The notes beneath the pieces were generated by a model. The model had not been told where the DNA came from and made no database searches. It worked only from the letters and a program-made list of their open reading frames with translations. A stretch of 44,270 bases of DNA from Ramlibacter sp. (lineage in GTDB: Bacteria > Pseudomonadota > Gammaproteobacteria > Burkholderiales > Burkholderiaceae_C). The translations under genes and the position numbers were made by a program. Of the stretch, positions 35,723 through 42,431 are shown one piece after another. Location: assembly GCA_019449555.1 (NCBI GenBank), contig JAGRPN010000157.1, forward strand, positions 1-44,270, in the 5' to 3' direction. Position 1 is the stretch's first letter. The number at the start of each line of letters is the position of its first letter.

Positions 35723-36117
35723 GTTGAGACTCCTTTGCCGCGAACGGCGTGTTGTGGATAGCGGGCCGGTCCCTCTCGGTTCCGACCACCCGCCGCCAAA
35801 AACGAACGGCCGGTGAATCCAATATCGTTCTCGCCCCGAAACGGTGGCGTAGTCGCCCGTAAAGGCTCAGCGTGCGCGCTTATCGCATGGCGGCGTCGGA
35901 CGCGCCCTACTGACTTGGCGGGACGATGCGCAGGGCGCAGCGGCGCCGCGTGGACGTGACACGACCCGCCGCGCGATCCGGATGTAGGCCCCCACCTGCA
36001 ATCTTCGTCCTACGGCGCTACCGGCATCGCGCCGCCGCCGACGCGGACTGCTCTCCGGCACGGCCGCGCTGGAATATCGCCTAGACTGAATTCATCCCCC
36101 ATGCAAGGAGTCTCATC
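35723..36117. other. 395-bp intergenic region between divergent genes
   Basis: No convincing gene is seen. It must hold the promoters of the YeaQ-like gene (minus) and the exported 159-residue protein (plus). TGTAGG at 35983-35988 and CCTAC at 36009-36013 match the spaced pattern seen before other genes of this part (see finding on CCTACA motifs). A ribosome-binding site AAGGAG is at about 36106. Confidence 0.4.
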
Positions 36118-36597
36118 ATGACCGCACCCGATCCCGTCCGCTCGCGCAAGAGCCTCATGTCGTTCGGCGTCGCCGCGCTGCTCGCGGTGACGGCAGCGAC
36201 GGCCCAGGTCGCCACCGGTACCGGCGCGACCGGCATCGATGCCTCCGGCAGTTATCAGCAGGAAGTGCAGGCCTGCCTGTCCGGCCGCACGCAGCAGGAC
36301 CAGGCCACCTGCCTGCGGGAAGCGCGCAACGCACAGGCCGACAGGAAACGCGGCTTGCTCGATAACGCGGGCGCGCGCTACCAGGCCAACGCAACCGCGC
36401 GGTGCGACGTGCTCACCGGCGAAGACAAGGCCGCGTGCCAGGCGCGCATGATGGGCTACGGCAGCACCAGCGGCAGCATCGCCGGTGGCGGCCTGCTGCG
36501 CGAGGTGGAAACCGTGGTGCTGCCGCCGGGGTCCGGTTCGGTGACCGTCCAGCCGCAGACCTCGGATCCGGTCGTGATCGTGCCTTCCAACAAGTGA
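36118..36597 (+). CDS. Exported hypothetical protein, 159 residues
   Basis: This 159-residue protein has a signal peptide: positive start (PVRSRKS), hydrophobic stretch FGVAALLAVTAATAQVA. The mature part has four cysteines spaced in CLSGRTQ, TCLREAR, ARCDVL and ACQARM, so it is likely disulfide-bonded in the periplasm. The C-terminal QPQTSDPVVIVP is rich in V and P. AAGGAG upstream and ATG 36118 fit. A clear terminator follows at 36621, so it is a single-gene unit. I know no function; similar proteins occur in related genera, from memory. Confidence 0.8.
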   Translation: MTAPDPVRSRKSLMSFGVAALLAVTAATAQVATGTGATGIDASGSYQQEVQACLSGRTQQDQATCLREARNAQADRKRGLLDNAGARYQANATARCDVLTGEDKAACQARMMGYGSTSGSIAGGGLLREVETVVLPPGSGSVTVQPQTSDPVVIVPSNK

Positions 36598-36618
36598 TTG
36601 CGCGGTATTTTTACTACT

Positions 36619-36644
36619 AAAGCGGGCCAAGTGCCCGCTTTTTT
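36619..36644 (+). terminator. Rho-independent terminator after the exported protein
   Basis: AGCGGGC (36621-36627) and GCCCGCT (36633-36639) pair with a 5-nt loop and are followed by TTTTTT. It lies 24 bases after the stop at 36597. Confidence 0.85.
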
Positions 36645-36689
36645 ATTCATACTGCCCAACACCAAAACAACACCGATTGTTGCCGAGTG

Positions 36690-36730
36690 GCGCATTTGTA
36701 ACCAATCCGACGGGCCCGTCGCCTACAAGG
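36690..36730 (+). promoter_or_regulatory. Possible ECF-type promoter before the DUF4382 gene
   Basis: ATTTGTAAC at 36694-36702 and CCTACAAGG at 36722-36730 recur at 38649-38657 and 38679-38687 before another envelope gene. TGTAAC is followed 14-15 bases later by CGTC or CGTT, which resembles an ECF sigma -35/-10 pair. The start is about 90 bp away. Confidence 0.3.
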
Positions 36731-36819
36731 GATTTGTGTAACGCACGCTAACGTGCACATGGGCCATCTGGCGAGGATGGTGATTCCTGACACAACACAT
36801 CCATGAAGGACGACGACAT

Positions 36820-38064
36820 ATGAGATCAAAGAAACTATTCGGGAGCCGCTGGGCACAAGCCCTGCGTTGGGTCGCGACGATCGGCAGCGCCGCGGTGCTC
36901 GCCGCTTGCGGTGGTGGTGGGGGTGACGGCGGTGGCGACGGCACGTTGCGGGTCGCACTGACCGATGCGCCCAGCTGCGGCTTCGACAACGTGTACGTCA
37001 CCATCGAAAAAATCAGCGTGCACAAGAGCAGCACGGCCTCCGAGACCGATGCGGGCTGGAGCGATATCACTCTCTCGCCTGCAAGGCGGGTGGACCTGCT
37101 GTCGCTGAGCAACGGCGTACTGGAGGAACTCGGCACGACGCCGCTCCCGGCGGGATCGTATTCGCAGATCCGGCTCGTCCTGGCGAGCAACAGCACCACG
37201 GGCACGGGCACCGCCACGATCGCCAATGCCGTGCAGCCCACGGGCGGCGCGGTGGTCCCGCTGACGACTCCCAGCGCGCAGCAGAGCGGCCTGAAACTGC
37301 AGGCGCATTTCGACGTCGCCGCCGGCCAGATGGCCGACGTGGTGCTCGACTTCGACGCGTGCAAGTCGATCGTGAAGGCCGGCAACTCAGGCAAGTACAT
37401 CCTGAAGCCCGTCATCTCGGTCGTGCCGCGCTTCCTCAGCGGCCTCCAGGGTTATGTCGCTCCGAGCCTGGCCGCCGGCACCACCACGGTTGCCGCCCAG
37501 CAAAACGGTGTGACAGTCCGCGCCACGCAACCGGACACCAGCACAGCCACATTCGGAAAGTTCAGCATCCCGTTCCTGCAGCCTGGCACCTACACGCTCG
37601 TGATCACGTCCGACGGACACGTCACCGGCGTCGTCACCGGAGTTCCCGTGGGCACGACCACCACCGTGATCAACGGCACGTCCACGGCCATTGCAACCGG
37701 GACCTCGACCATGGCCAACGTGACGGGCACGGTGTCGGTGACGTCCATCTCCGGCACCAGCACGGTAACGACCGCGTTGACGGACGCGACGGTGCGCGCA
37801 CTGCAGCCGCTGACCGGCGGCCCGACCATCGAAGTGGGCGTGCAGCCGGTGGACAGCGTGCTCGGGACGTATTCGTTCCGGCTGCCGTCCGCCGCCCCGG
37901 TGAAGGCGCCGTTCGTTTCCGCCGGGACCGCGTTGAGCTTCACGGCCGACACGGCCGCGGCCGGCAAGTACACGATCGAGGCATCGGCGCCGGGACGAAC
38001 GCCGCAGACCAAACCGGCGACCATCACCGGCACCACGGGAGCGACGGTCAACTTCGCATATTGA
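36820..38064 (+). CDS. DUF4382-domain lipoprotein
   Basis: This 414-residue protein has a lipoprotein signal (VATIGSAAVLAACGGGG; lipobox LAAC, cysteine at about residue 30) and a glycine linker. The DUF4382 domain is at about 40-200, with VALTDAPSCGFDNVYVTIE and LLSLSNGVLEELG and LPAGSYSQIRLVL. The C-terminal half, rich in T and with repeated T-x-T (TSTAIATGTSTMANVTGTV), ends in a carboxypeptidase-regulatory-like domain. It is probably attached to the outer membrane. AAGGACGACGACAT before the ATG carries the ribosome site. Function unknown; a carbohydrate- or surface-binding role is only a guess. Confidence 0.82.
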   Translation: MRSKKLFGSRWAQALRWVATIGSAAVLAACGGGGGDGGGDGTLRVALTDAPSCGFDNVYVTIEKISVHKSSTASETDAGWSDITLSPARRVDLLSLSNGVLEELGTTPLPAGSYSQIRLVLASNSTTGTGTATIANAVQPTGGAVVPLTTPSAQQSGLKLQAHFDVAAGQMADVVLDFDACKSIVKAGNSGKYILKPVISVVPRFLSGLQGYVAPSLAAGTTTVAAQQNGVTVRATQPDTSTATFGKFSIPFLQPGTYTLVITSDGHVTGVVTGVPVGTTTTVINGTSTAIATGTSTMANVTGTVSVTSISGTSTVTTALTDATVRALQPLTGGPTIEVGVQPVDSVLGTYSFRLPSAAPVKAPFVSAGTALSFTADTAAAGKYTIEASAPGRTPQTKPATITGTTGATVNFAY

Positions 38065-38105
38065 CGCTGATCAGCTAAAGTCGGCGGCAGATTCAGGAGG
38101 AAACG

Positions 38106-38621
38106 ATGAACGCCAATCTGCCCCGACCCACAGCCCTCGCCGTCCTGCTCGCCTTCGCGTGCTGGACGGCGTTTTCATATGCGGGCAAGCCCGAATGGGC
38201 TGGCGGCCCGCACGGCGGCAAAGGCCAAGCCGACAAGCACTCGGTGGAGGCGAAAGAGGAACAGCATGGCGGCAAGCGGGCCGCCCGCGCCGCGCCGGTG
38301 ACGGTCGGCGGCTACTTCGCGGAGCAGCATCGAGTGGCTGCCCGCAACTACTACGATGGGCGAAAGGCCTCCGGCAAGGGTTGCCCCCCCGGCCTCGCGA
38401 AGAAGAACAACGGCTGCCTGCCCCCGGGCCAGGCGCGCAAGTGGGCGGTCGGACAGCCGCTGCCCTCCGACGTGGTGTTCTACCCGGTGCCCCAGACCCT
38501 GGTCGTTCAATTGGGCGCTCCGCCCGCCGGCTACCGGTACGTCCGTGTGGCCTCCGACATCCTGCTGATCGCGACGGGCACCCGGATGGTCGTCGACGGC
38601 ATCCAGGATCTCGTGCGCTGA
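38106..38621 (+). CDS. RcnB/CigR-like exported protein
   Basis: This 171-residue protein has a signal peptide (ALAVLLAFACWTAFSYA) and a basic, G- and K-rich mature start. The segment GCPPGLAKKNNGCLPPGQARK is recorded here only as GCPPGLAKK and GCLPPGQARK, the features of the RcnB/CigR family, and the tail ASDILLIATGTRMVVDGIQDL is the family C-terminus. AGGAGG six bases before the ATG is strong. It starts 41 bp after the DUF4382 gene, so the two may share a transcript. RcnB proteins affect nickel/cobalt export and CigR is a virulence regulator, but neither role can be assigned here. Confidence 0.82.
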   Translation: MNANLPRPTALAVLLAFACWTAFSYAGKPEWAGGPHGGKGQADKHSVEAKEEQHGGKRAARAAPVTVGGYFAEQHRVAARNYYDGRKASGKGCPPGLAKKNNGCLPPGQARKWAVGQPLPSDVVFYPVPQTLVVQLGAPPAGYRYVRVASDILLIATGTRMVVDGIQDLVR

Positions 38622-38644
38622 CATCGCGCTTGCCGCCACTGCCG

Positions 38645-38690
38645 GGCTATTTGTAACAGGACGTTGATTCGGCGTTGTCCTACAAGGCTG
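38645..38690 (+). promoter_or_regulatory. Possible ECF-type promoter before the L,D-transpeptidase-like gene
   Basis: ATTTGTAAC (38649-38657) and CCTACAAGG (38679-38687) repeat the pair found before the DUF4382 gene. The downstream GTG start is 33 bases further on. Confidence 0.3.
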
Positions 38691-38719
38691 TCAGCGGCGG
38701 CCGCTACCCTAGAGCGACC

Positions 38720-39439
38720 GTGTTCAAGCGAAACCCCAGCACCGGGCCCTCGGGGCCTGTTTTTTATACCAGCCTGGCCGCGGCACTCATCGGGTTCGGG
38801 CTTTTCTTCGATCACGCGGCGACCGTCGGCGCCGCACCGGATGGCGTGCTCACCGCGCTGCACGGCGACTTGGCGCGGGAACGCGCATCGGCCGAAGTAG
38901 AGCATGTCGCCCGGTGGGCAGTCGAGTCCCGGGACCACGCCGGACTGCCGTTCCTGGTCGTGGACAAGGCCCGCGCGCGGCTGTTCGCGTTCGGGGCCGA
39001 TGGGCGCCTGATCGCCAGCACGCCGGTGCTGCTGGGCGCGAGCCACGGTGACGGCCCCGCGGCGCCGGCCGCGACGCCGGCCGGACGCTTCGTGGCAGCG
39101 ACCTGGCTGTCCGCGCGCGACGACGGCATCGTCTGGATCAATCCCGACGCCGCTTTATCGCTGCACGGAATCCCATCGCGGCTGTCGCCGGGTCATGGCG
39201 CGCAACGCCTGGCGTCCGACGAAGTCGAGGACAAGCGCATCTCCGACGGCTCGCTGCACGTGCCGGGCTCGTTCTACCGGCAGTACCTCAGCTCCCTGAA
39301 GGGCCAAGCGAGCATCGCGTATGTGCTGCCCGAGGTGGTGCCCGTGCGCGAGCTTTTCAGCTCGAACGAAACCGCGCCGCGGTTCGGCTTCGCGCTGGAG
39401 CCGCGCGCCCAGGCCGCCGCCGGCAAGGGGCCGTCATGA
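38720..39439 (+). CDS. L,D-transpeptidase-fold protein lacking the catalytic residues
   Basis: This 239-residue protein has an N-terminal membrane anchor or signal (YTSLAAALIGFGLFF) and an L,D-transpeptidase-like domain with FLVVDKARARLFAF and TPAGRFVAATW. The usual active-site motif SHGCxR is SDGSLH (S178 at the cysteine position), so both the catalytic histidine and cysteine are replaced. The earlier HG of SLHGIPSR is kept. GTG 38720 is chosen because a longer TTG start would overlap the putative promoter at 38679. The stop overlaps the next start as ATGA. It is likely a periplasmic peptidoglycan-associated protein without ordinary activity. Confidence 0.75.
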   Translation: MFKRNPSTGPSGPVFYTSLAAALIGFGLFFDHAATVGAAPDGVLTALHGDLARERASAEVEHVARWAVESRDHAGLPFLVVDKARARLFAFGADGRLIASTPVLLGASHGDGPAAPAATPAGRFVAATWLSARDDGIVWINPDAALSLHGIPSRLSPGHGAQRLASDEVEDKRISDGSLHVPGSFYRQYLSSLKGQASIAYVLPEVVPVRELFSSNETAPRFGFALEPRAQAAAGKGPS

Positions 39440-39657
39440 GCGCCGACGCTCCCGGCAAGAGTCCCGAGCAGGACAAGGCGGAGCACGGCACGCCCAGCGA
39501 AGTCAGCTGGGACGATGGCGCAGGGCATCAGCCCTACGCCAACCAGGGCGCCGAAGAAGCCGGGCCCGCGACGGGAGATGAAGCCCAGGAAGGCGATCGC
39601 GGCGACAAGTCCGGGCGCAACCTCGAACAGTTGGAACAGGTCAAGAAGAAGCCGTGA
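39436..39657 (+). CDS. Small acidic hydrophilic protein
   Basis: This 73-residue protein is rich in E, D, G, K and Q and looks disordered, with no signal or membrane segment. Its start overlaps the stop of the L,D-transpeptidase-like gene as ATGA, so the two are translated together. I do not recognise a family. A role in stress tolerance would fit the neighbourhood but is a guess. Confidence 0.65.
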   Translation: MSADAPGKSPEQDKAEHGTPSEVSWDDGAGHQPYANQGAEEAGPATGDEAQEGDRGDKSGRNLEQLEQVKKKP

Positions 39658-39670
39658 GGCCGCGGCCGCG

Positions 39671-39745
39671 TCAGATGACGTGCAACAGCATCAGCAGCAC
39701 GACAAGGACCAGCGGAACGCCGAGAAGCCAGAGGATGACAGGCAT
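39671..39745 (-). CDS. 24-residue membrane miniprotein
   Basis: The frame MPVILWLLGVPLVLVVLL plus six more residues is a single hydrophobic helix. AGGAG lies eight to nine bases before the ATG at 39745. Similar short proteins (ILWLLGVP type) are, from memory, common in Proteobacteria. It converges with the acidic protein gene. Its length makes it easy to miss. Confidence 0.6.
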   Translation of the reverse strand: MPVILWLLGVPLVLVVLLMLLHVI

Positions 39746-39824
39746 TTGATTCTCCTGGATTGGTGATGCCTCCAAGCTACCGGGCGCGGGTTGCGGCCGG
39801 TGCGCGTCGCGGTCCCCAAACGCG

Positions 39825-39840
39825 GTAGGTACGTGCCTAC
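39825..39840. promoter_or_regulatory. Near-palindrome upstream of the hemerythrin gene
   Basis: GTAGG (39825-39829) and CCTAC (39836-39840) pair across TACGTG. It contains the CCTACA half-site found near other genes in this part. Role unknown. Confidence 0.3.
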
Positions 39841-40019
39841 AGCCGTGTATGTGGTGAAGCCGTGATCGCGTCATCTCGCCGGAGGCCGCGCACCAATCTG
39901 CGAAGTTGCGGCAGCGGGTCGGAATGAACGCTGCTTCGGACAAGGTGCCGTCCGACAAGCGCGGCCGCACCGGCGCAGCCAAATGACGCACTCACCCCCC
40001 AACGATTCGAGGAGCCCCC

Positions 40020-40631
40020 ATGACGTCGATCCTGAGCCGACTCTCGCCGAGCATCACCAACATGATCCGCTTGGACCACACACACGTGCTGTCCACTTTC
40101 CATCAGTACGAGGTCGATACTTCGCCGCGCATCAAGAAGGGCCTGGTGGACACGGTTTGCGTCGCCCTGGAGATCCATGCCCAGCTGGAGGAAGAAATCT
40201 TCTATCCCGCGCTGCGTGCAGTCGCCGAGACCGAGGTGGTGCAAAAGAGCGTGGCCGAGCACCAGCAGGCACGCGAACTCATCTCGAGCCTGCGCCACAT
40301 GGAACCGGGCGACACCCAGTACGACAAGAAGTTCTTCGAGCTCATGAACAACGTGATGCACCACGTCGCAGACGAAGAGACTTTATTGCTGCCCGCGGCG
40401 GAGCGCCTGCTGACCGGCCAGTTGGGAGAGCTCGGTGCGCAGATGACCAAGCGCCGCATGCAACTGGTCGTGCCCCGCACGCCCGAAATCGCCGGCGGCA
40501 TGGCCCGCTCGATGAGCGCCGGCACCTTGTTGGTGGCGGCCGGCACGCTGCTGGCCGGCGGCTACCTCATGACCCGGCCCGCGGAAAACCGTTGGCACTG
40601 GCGACGCCGGACGGCGGGGCCGATCCGATGA
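40020..40631 (+). CDS. Hemerythrin-HHE-domain protein with C-terminal membrane segment
   Basis: This 203-residue protein has a hemerythrin-like four-helix domain at about 14-140. Likely iron ligands are in LDHTHVLSTF, EIHAQLEEEIFYPAL, AEHQQAREL and MHHVADEETLLLPAAE. A hydrophobic segment, GTLLVAAGTLLAGGYLM, lies near the C-terminus, so it may be membrane-attached. AGGAG before the ATG at 40020 fits. The domain binds a di-iron centre and can sense or buffer oxygen, NO or iron. It is a single-gene unit, followed by a tRNA. The 274-bp region upstream has GTAGG-TACGTG-CCTAC at 39825-39840, a near palindrome. Confidence 0.85.
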   Translation: MTSILSRLSPSITNMIRLDHTHVLSTFHQYEVDTSPRIKKGLVDTVCVALEIHAQLEEEIFYPALRAVAETEVVQKSVAEHQQARELISSLRHMEPGDTQYDKKFFELMNNVMHHVADEETLLLPAAERLLTGQLGELGAQMTKRRMQLVVPRTPEIAGGMARSMSAGTLLVAAGTLLAGGYLMTRPAENRWHWRRRTAGPIR

Positions 40632-40729
40632 CGCTGCCTTCGTGGCTAGCCTTGCAGGTCTGCGCCTGGCGCGGCGCGCCGGCGTGCGGTGACCGGTTTG
40701 TGAGCGTCGCCCGGTAAAATCGTCCTGCT

Positions 40730-40819
40730 GGAGAGTTGGCAGAGCGGTTGAATGCACCGGTCTTGAAAACCGGCGACGTCGCAAGACGTCCGCGAGTTCG
40801 AATCTCGCACTCTCCGCCA
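40730..40819 (+). tRNA. tRNA-Ser(UGA)
   Basis: A 90-base serine tRNA. The acceptor stem GGAGAGT (40730-40736) pairs with ACTCTCC (40809-40815), followed by G and an encoded CCA. The anticodon UGA is at 40764-40766 within CTTGAAA, and the long variable arm (CGACGTC...GACGTCCG) and TTCGAAT confirm class II serine. It reads UCA and related serine codons. Confidence 0.97.
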
Positions 40820-40849
40820 TCGCAGGTCTCGGTCAAAAAACCGGCAGCT

Positions 40850-41791
40850 TCAGGGCCGGACCCGCACGCATTGGCCCGAGTCGATCACGCTGCGCACCAT
40901 CGAAGCTATGACCGCATGGCCGGCGTCGTTCGGATGCAGGTGATCGCCCGAATCGTACTGGGCGGCCAGGGTGCCGTCGGGCGCGGACAGCGCCTCGCGC
41001 ACCGGCACGAAGCACGGAGCCACGGCGGCCGCCAGGCGCGCGTCGATCTGCGGCAGCAGATCGAGCTGGGCACGCGGCAGCGACAGGGGCTGCGTGGACA
41101 GGATGATCACCGACACGCCGCTCGACTGGGCCGCCGCCCTGATGCGCAGGAAATTGTTGACGGTCTCGTCAACGCTGTAGCCCGATGAGGTGTCATTGCT
41201 CGGGTAAGACACGAGCAGCAGTTTGGGTGACTTGGCGATCGCCGCATCGACGTTGGCCCCGGGCAAGGGTAGCGGCCGGTCCGGCACCGGCGGGCTGGAC
41301 GACGGCAGTGCCGCATAGGTAGTCGTCCCGCCTTCGGCCAGGTTGAACAAGGTGATCCCGGCTGCCACGTAAGTCGCCCGCACCGCGTCCGCCCACGATA
41401 GCGTGGTGGCGCCGGCGCCCGATGCGGTGGAAGACCCGAGAAGGACCCAGTTCCCCGGCGCGACGAGCGCAGTCGCCGGCTGGGCGGGCGATGGGGCCGA
41501 TGCAGCGGTAGTTGCCGGGGCCGGTGCAGGAGCGGGTTCCGGCGCGGGTGCCGCCGCCGGTGCAACTGTGACGCCCGACGGCGCCGGGCTCGCCGCCGTG
41601 CCGGTCGGTGCGGCCGGAACCTGCAGCGCGTCGGCTGCCGCACCTCCGCCACCGCAGGCAGCCAGCAGCGCGAGCCAGGCAGCAGCCATGGCATGCAGGG
41701 CCACTCGCCGTGTGCCGATCGCAGTGCTCGTCGCTGCGGATCGGCCGCGGAGCTGCGGTGAGCGGGATGGGAGATCCTGGAGATGAGGCAT
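40850..41791 (-). CDS. SGNH-hydrolase lipoprotein
   Basis: This 313-residue protein has a lipoprotein signal, with lipobox LLAAC after a hydrophobic AMAAAWLALLAAC, and a long A/P-rich linker (PEPAPAPAPA). The SGNH/GDSL domain follows: block I is VLLGSSTASGAG with the catalytic serine, SYPSND has the asparagine of block III, and DHLHPNDAGH carries the block V aspartate and histidine. It should be a periplasmic or surface esterase or acyl hydrolase. The ATG at 41791 is chosen for being just before the signal; an internal ATG before AAAW is possible. It follows the tRNA in the opposite direction. Confidence 0.82.
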   Translation of the reverse strand: MPHLQDLPSRSPQLRGRSAATSTAIGTRRVALHAMAAAWLALLAACGGGGAAADALQVPAAPTGTAASPAPSGVTVAPAAAPAPEPAPAPAPATTAASAPSPAQPATALVAPGNWVLLGSSTASGAGATTLSWADAVRATYVAAGITLFNLAEGGTTTYAALPSSSPPVPDRPLPLPGANVDAAIAKSPKLLLVSYPSNDTSSGYSVDETVNNFLRIRAAAQSSGVSVIILSTQPLSLPRAQLDLLPQIDARLAAAVAPCFVPVREALSAPDGTLAAQYDSGDHLHPNDAGHAVIASMVRSVIDSGQCVRVRP

Positions 41792-41934
41792 GGCTCTTGT
41801 GCAACACAGCTTAGGGGACGACGCCTCAGCGGCGTGTCGGACAACGCCGCATGCGGCGCGGCTTCGCTGCGGCCGCGCACCGAAGCACGGCGGCACAAGC
41901 GCGGCCGTGAGGCAGGGGAACAGCCGAATCGCGA

Positions 41935-42102
41935 TCAGTGCTTCTTCACGCCGGCCGGTGGCGCCGGCGGGTTGCCCTGCCCCGGCGCCGTGATGCGGCG
42001 CTTGATCAGCGCATCCATCGCGCTCGCGGCACCGCGGCCGGTGGACGGGATCTCCGGCCGCTTCTTCTGGCCTTTGTGCGATTCGTCCTGCTTGCGGGTC
42101 AT
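41935..42102 (-). CDS. 55-residue basic small protein
   Basis: The frame begins MTRKQDESHKGQKKRPEI and ends PPAGVKKH. It is very basic and P/G-rich, without hydrophobic segment. AAGGAG nine bases before the ATG at 42102 is a strong ribosome site, which argues for a real gene. It is transcribed toward the SGNH lipoprotein, 143 bp from its start. Family unknown. Confidence 0.6.
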   Translation of the reverse strand: MTRKQDESHKGQKKRPEIPSTGRGAASAMDALIKRRITAPGQGNPPAPPAGVKKH

Positions 42103-42190
42103 CGTGGTTTGCTCCTTCTCGCACGGGGCAGATGCGGGGCATCAAGGTGCCGGGACCGGTTGCCGCCGAGAGTTCCCGCGTGATGGAAGA

Positions 42191-42322
42191 TCAGCCGAGC
42201 GGCCGGTCGTTGGCCGGCATGGCGTTGATGCGGTCGCGCTCGAGCCGCTTGAGCGAGGCCAGCGCGCTCGCCGCTTGCGTTCCATGTTGCGGATCGACGC
42301 GCGGTGTCCTGACCAGAGCCAA
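42191..42322 (-). CDS. Possible 43-residue small protein with TTG start
   Basis: A frame from TTG 42322 to the stop at 42191 encodes a hydrophilic peptide ending AMPANDRPLG, with ASALASLKRLERDRIN forming a likely helix. Codon choice looks coding. The start has no good ribosome site, and a CCTACA motif lies about 25 bases upstream. I am unsure whether it is expressed. Confidence 0.3.
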   Translation of the reverse strand: MALVRTPRVDPQHGTQAASALASLKRLERDRINAMPANDRPLG

Positions 42323-42431
42323 TCTAGGCCCGCGCCATCCGGCCGCATGTAGGCACTCCCAGCGTCACCGCGTAGGAAGCGCACTTCACAGGGTTGCGTT
42401 TTAGCTCGCGGCCCCGCGGCGCCCGGCGCAT

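Noticed and set aside
36743-36756. GCACG-CTAA-CGTGC hairpin before the DUF4382 gene
   Set aside because: The stem has only five pairs and no T-run, and it lies inside a leader where such short repeats arise by chance.
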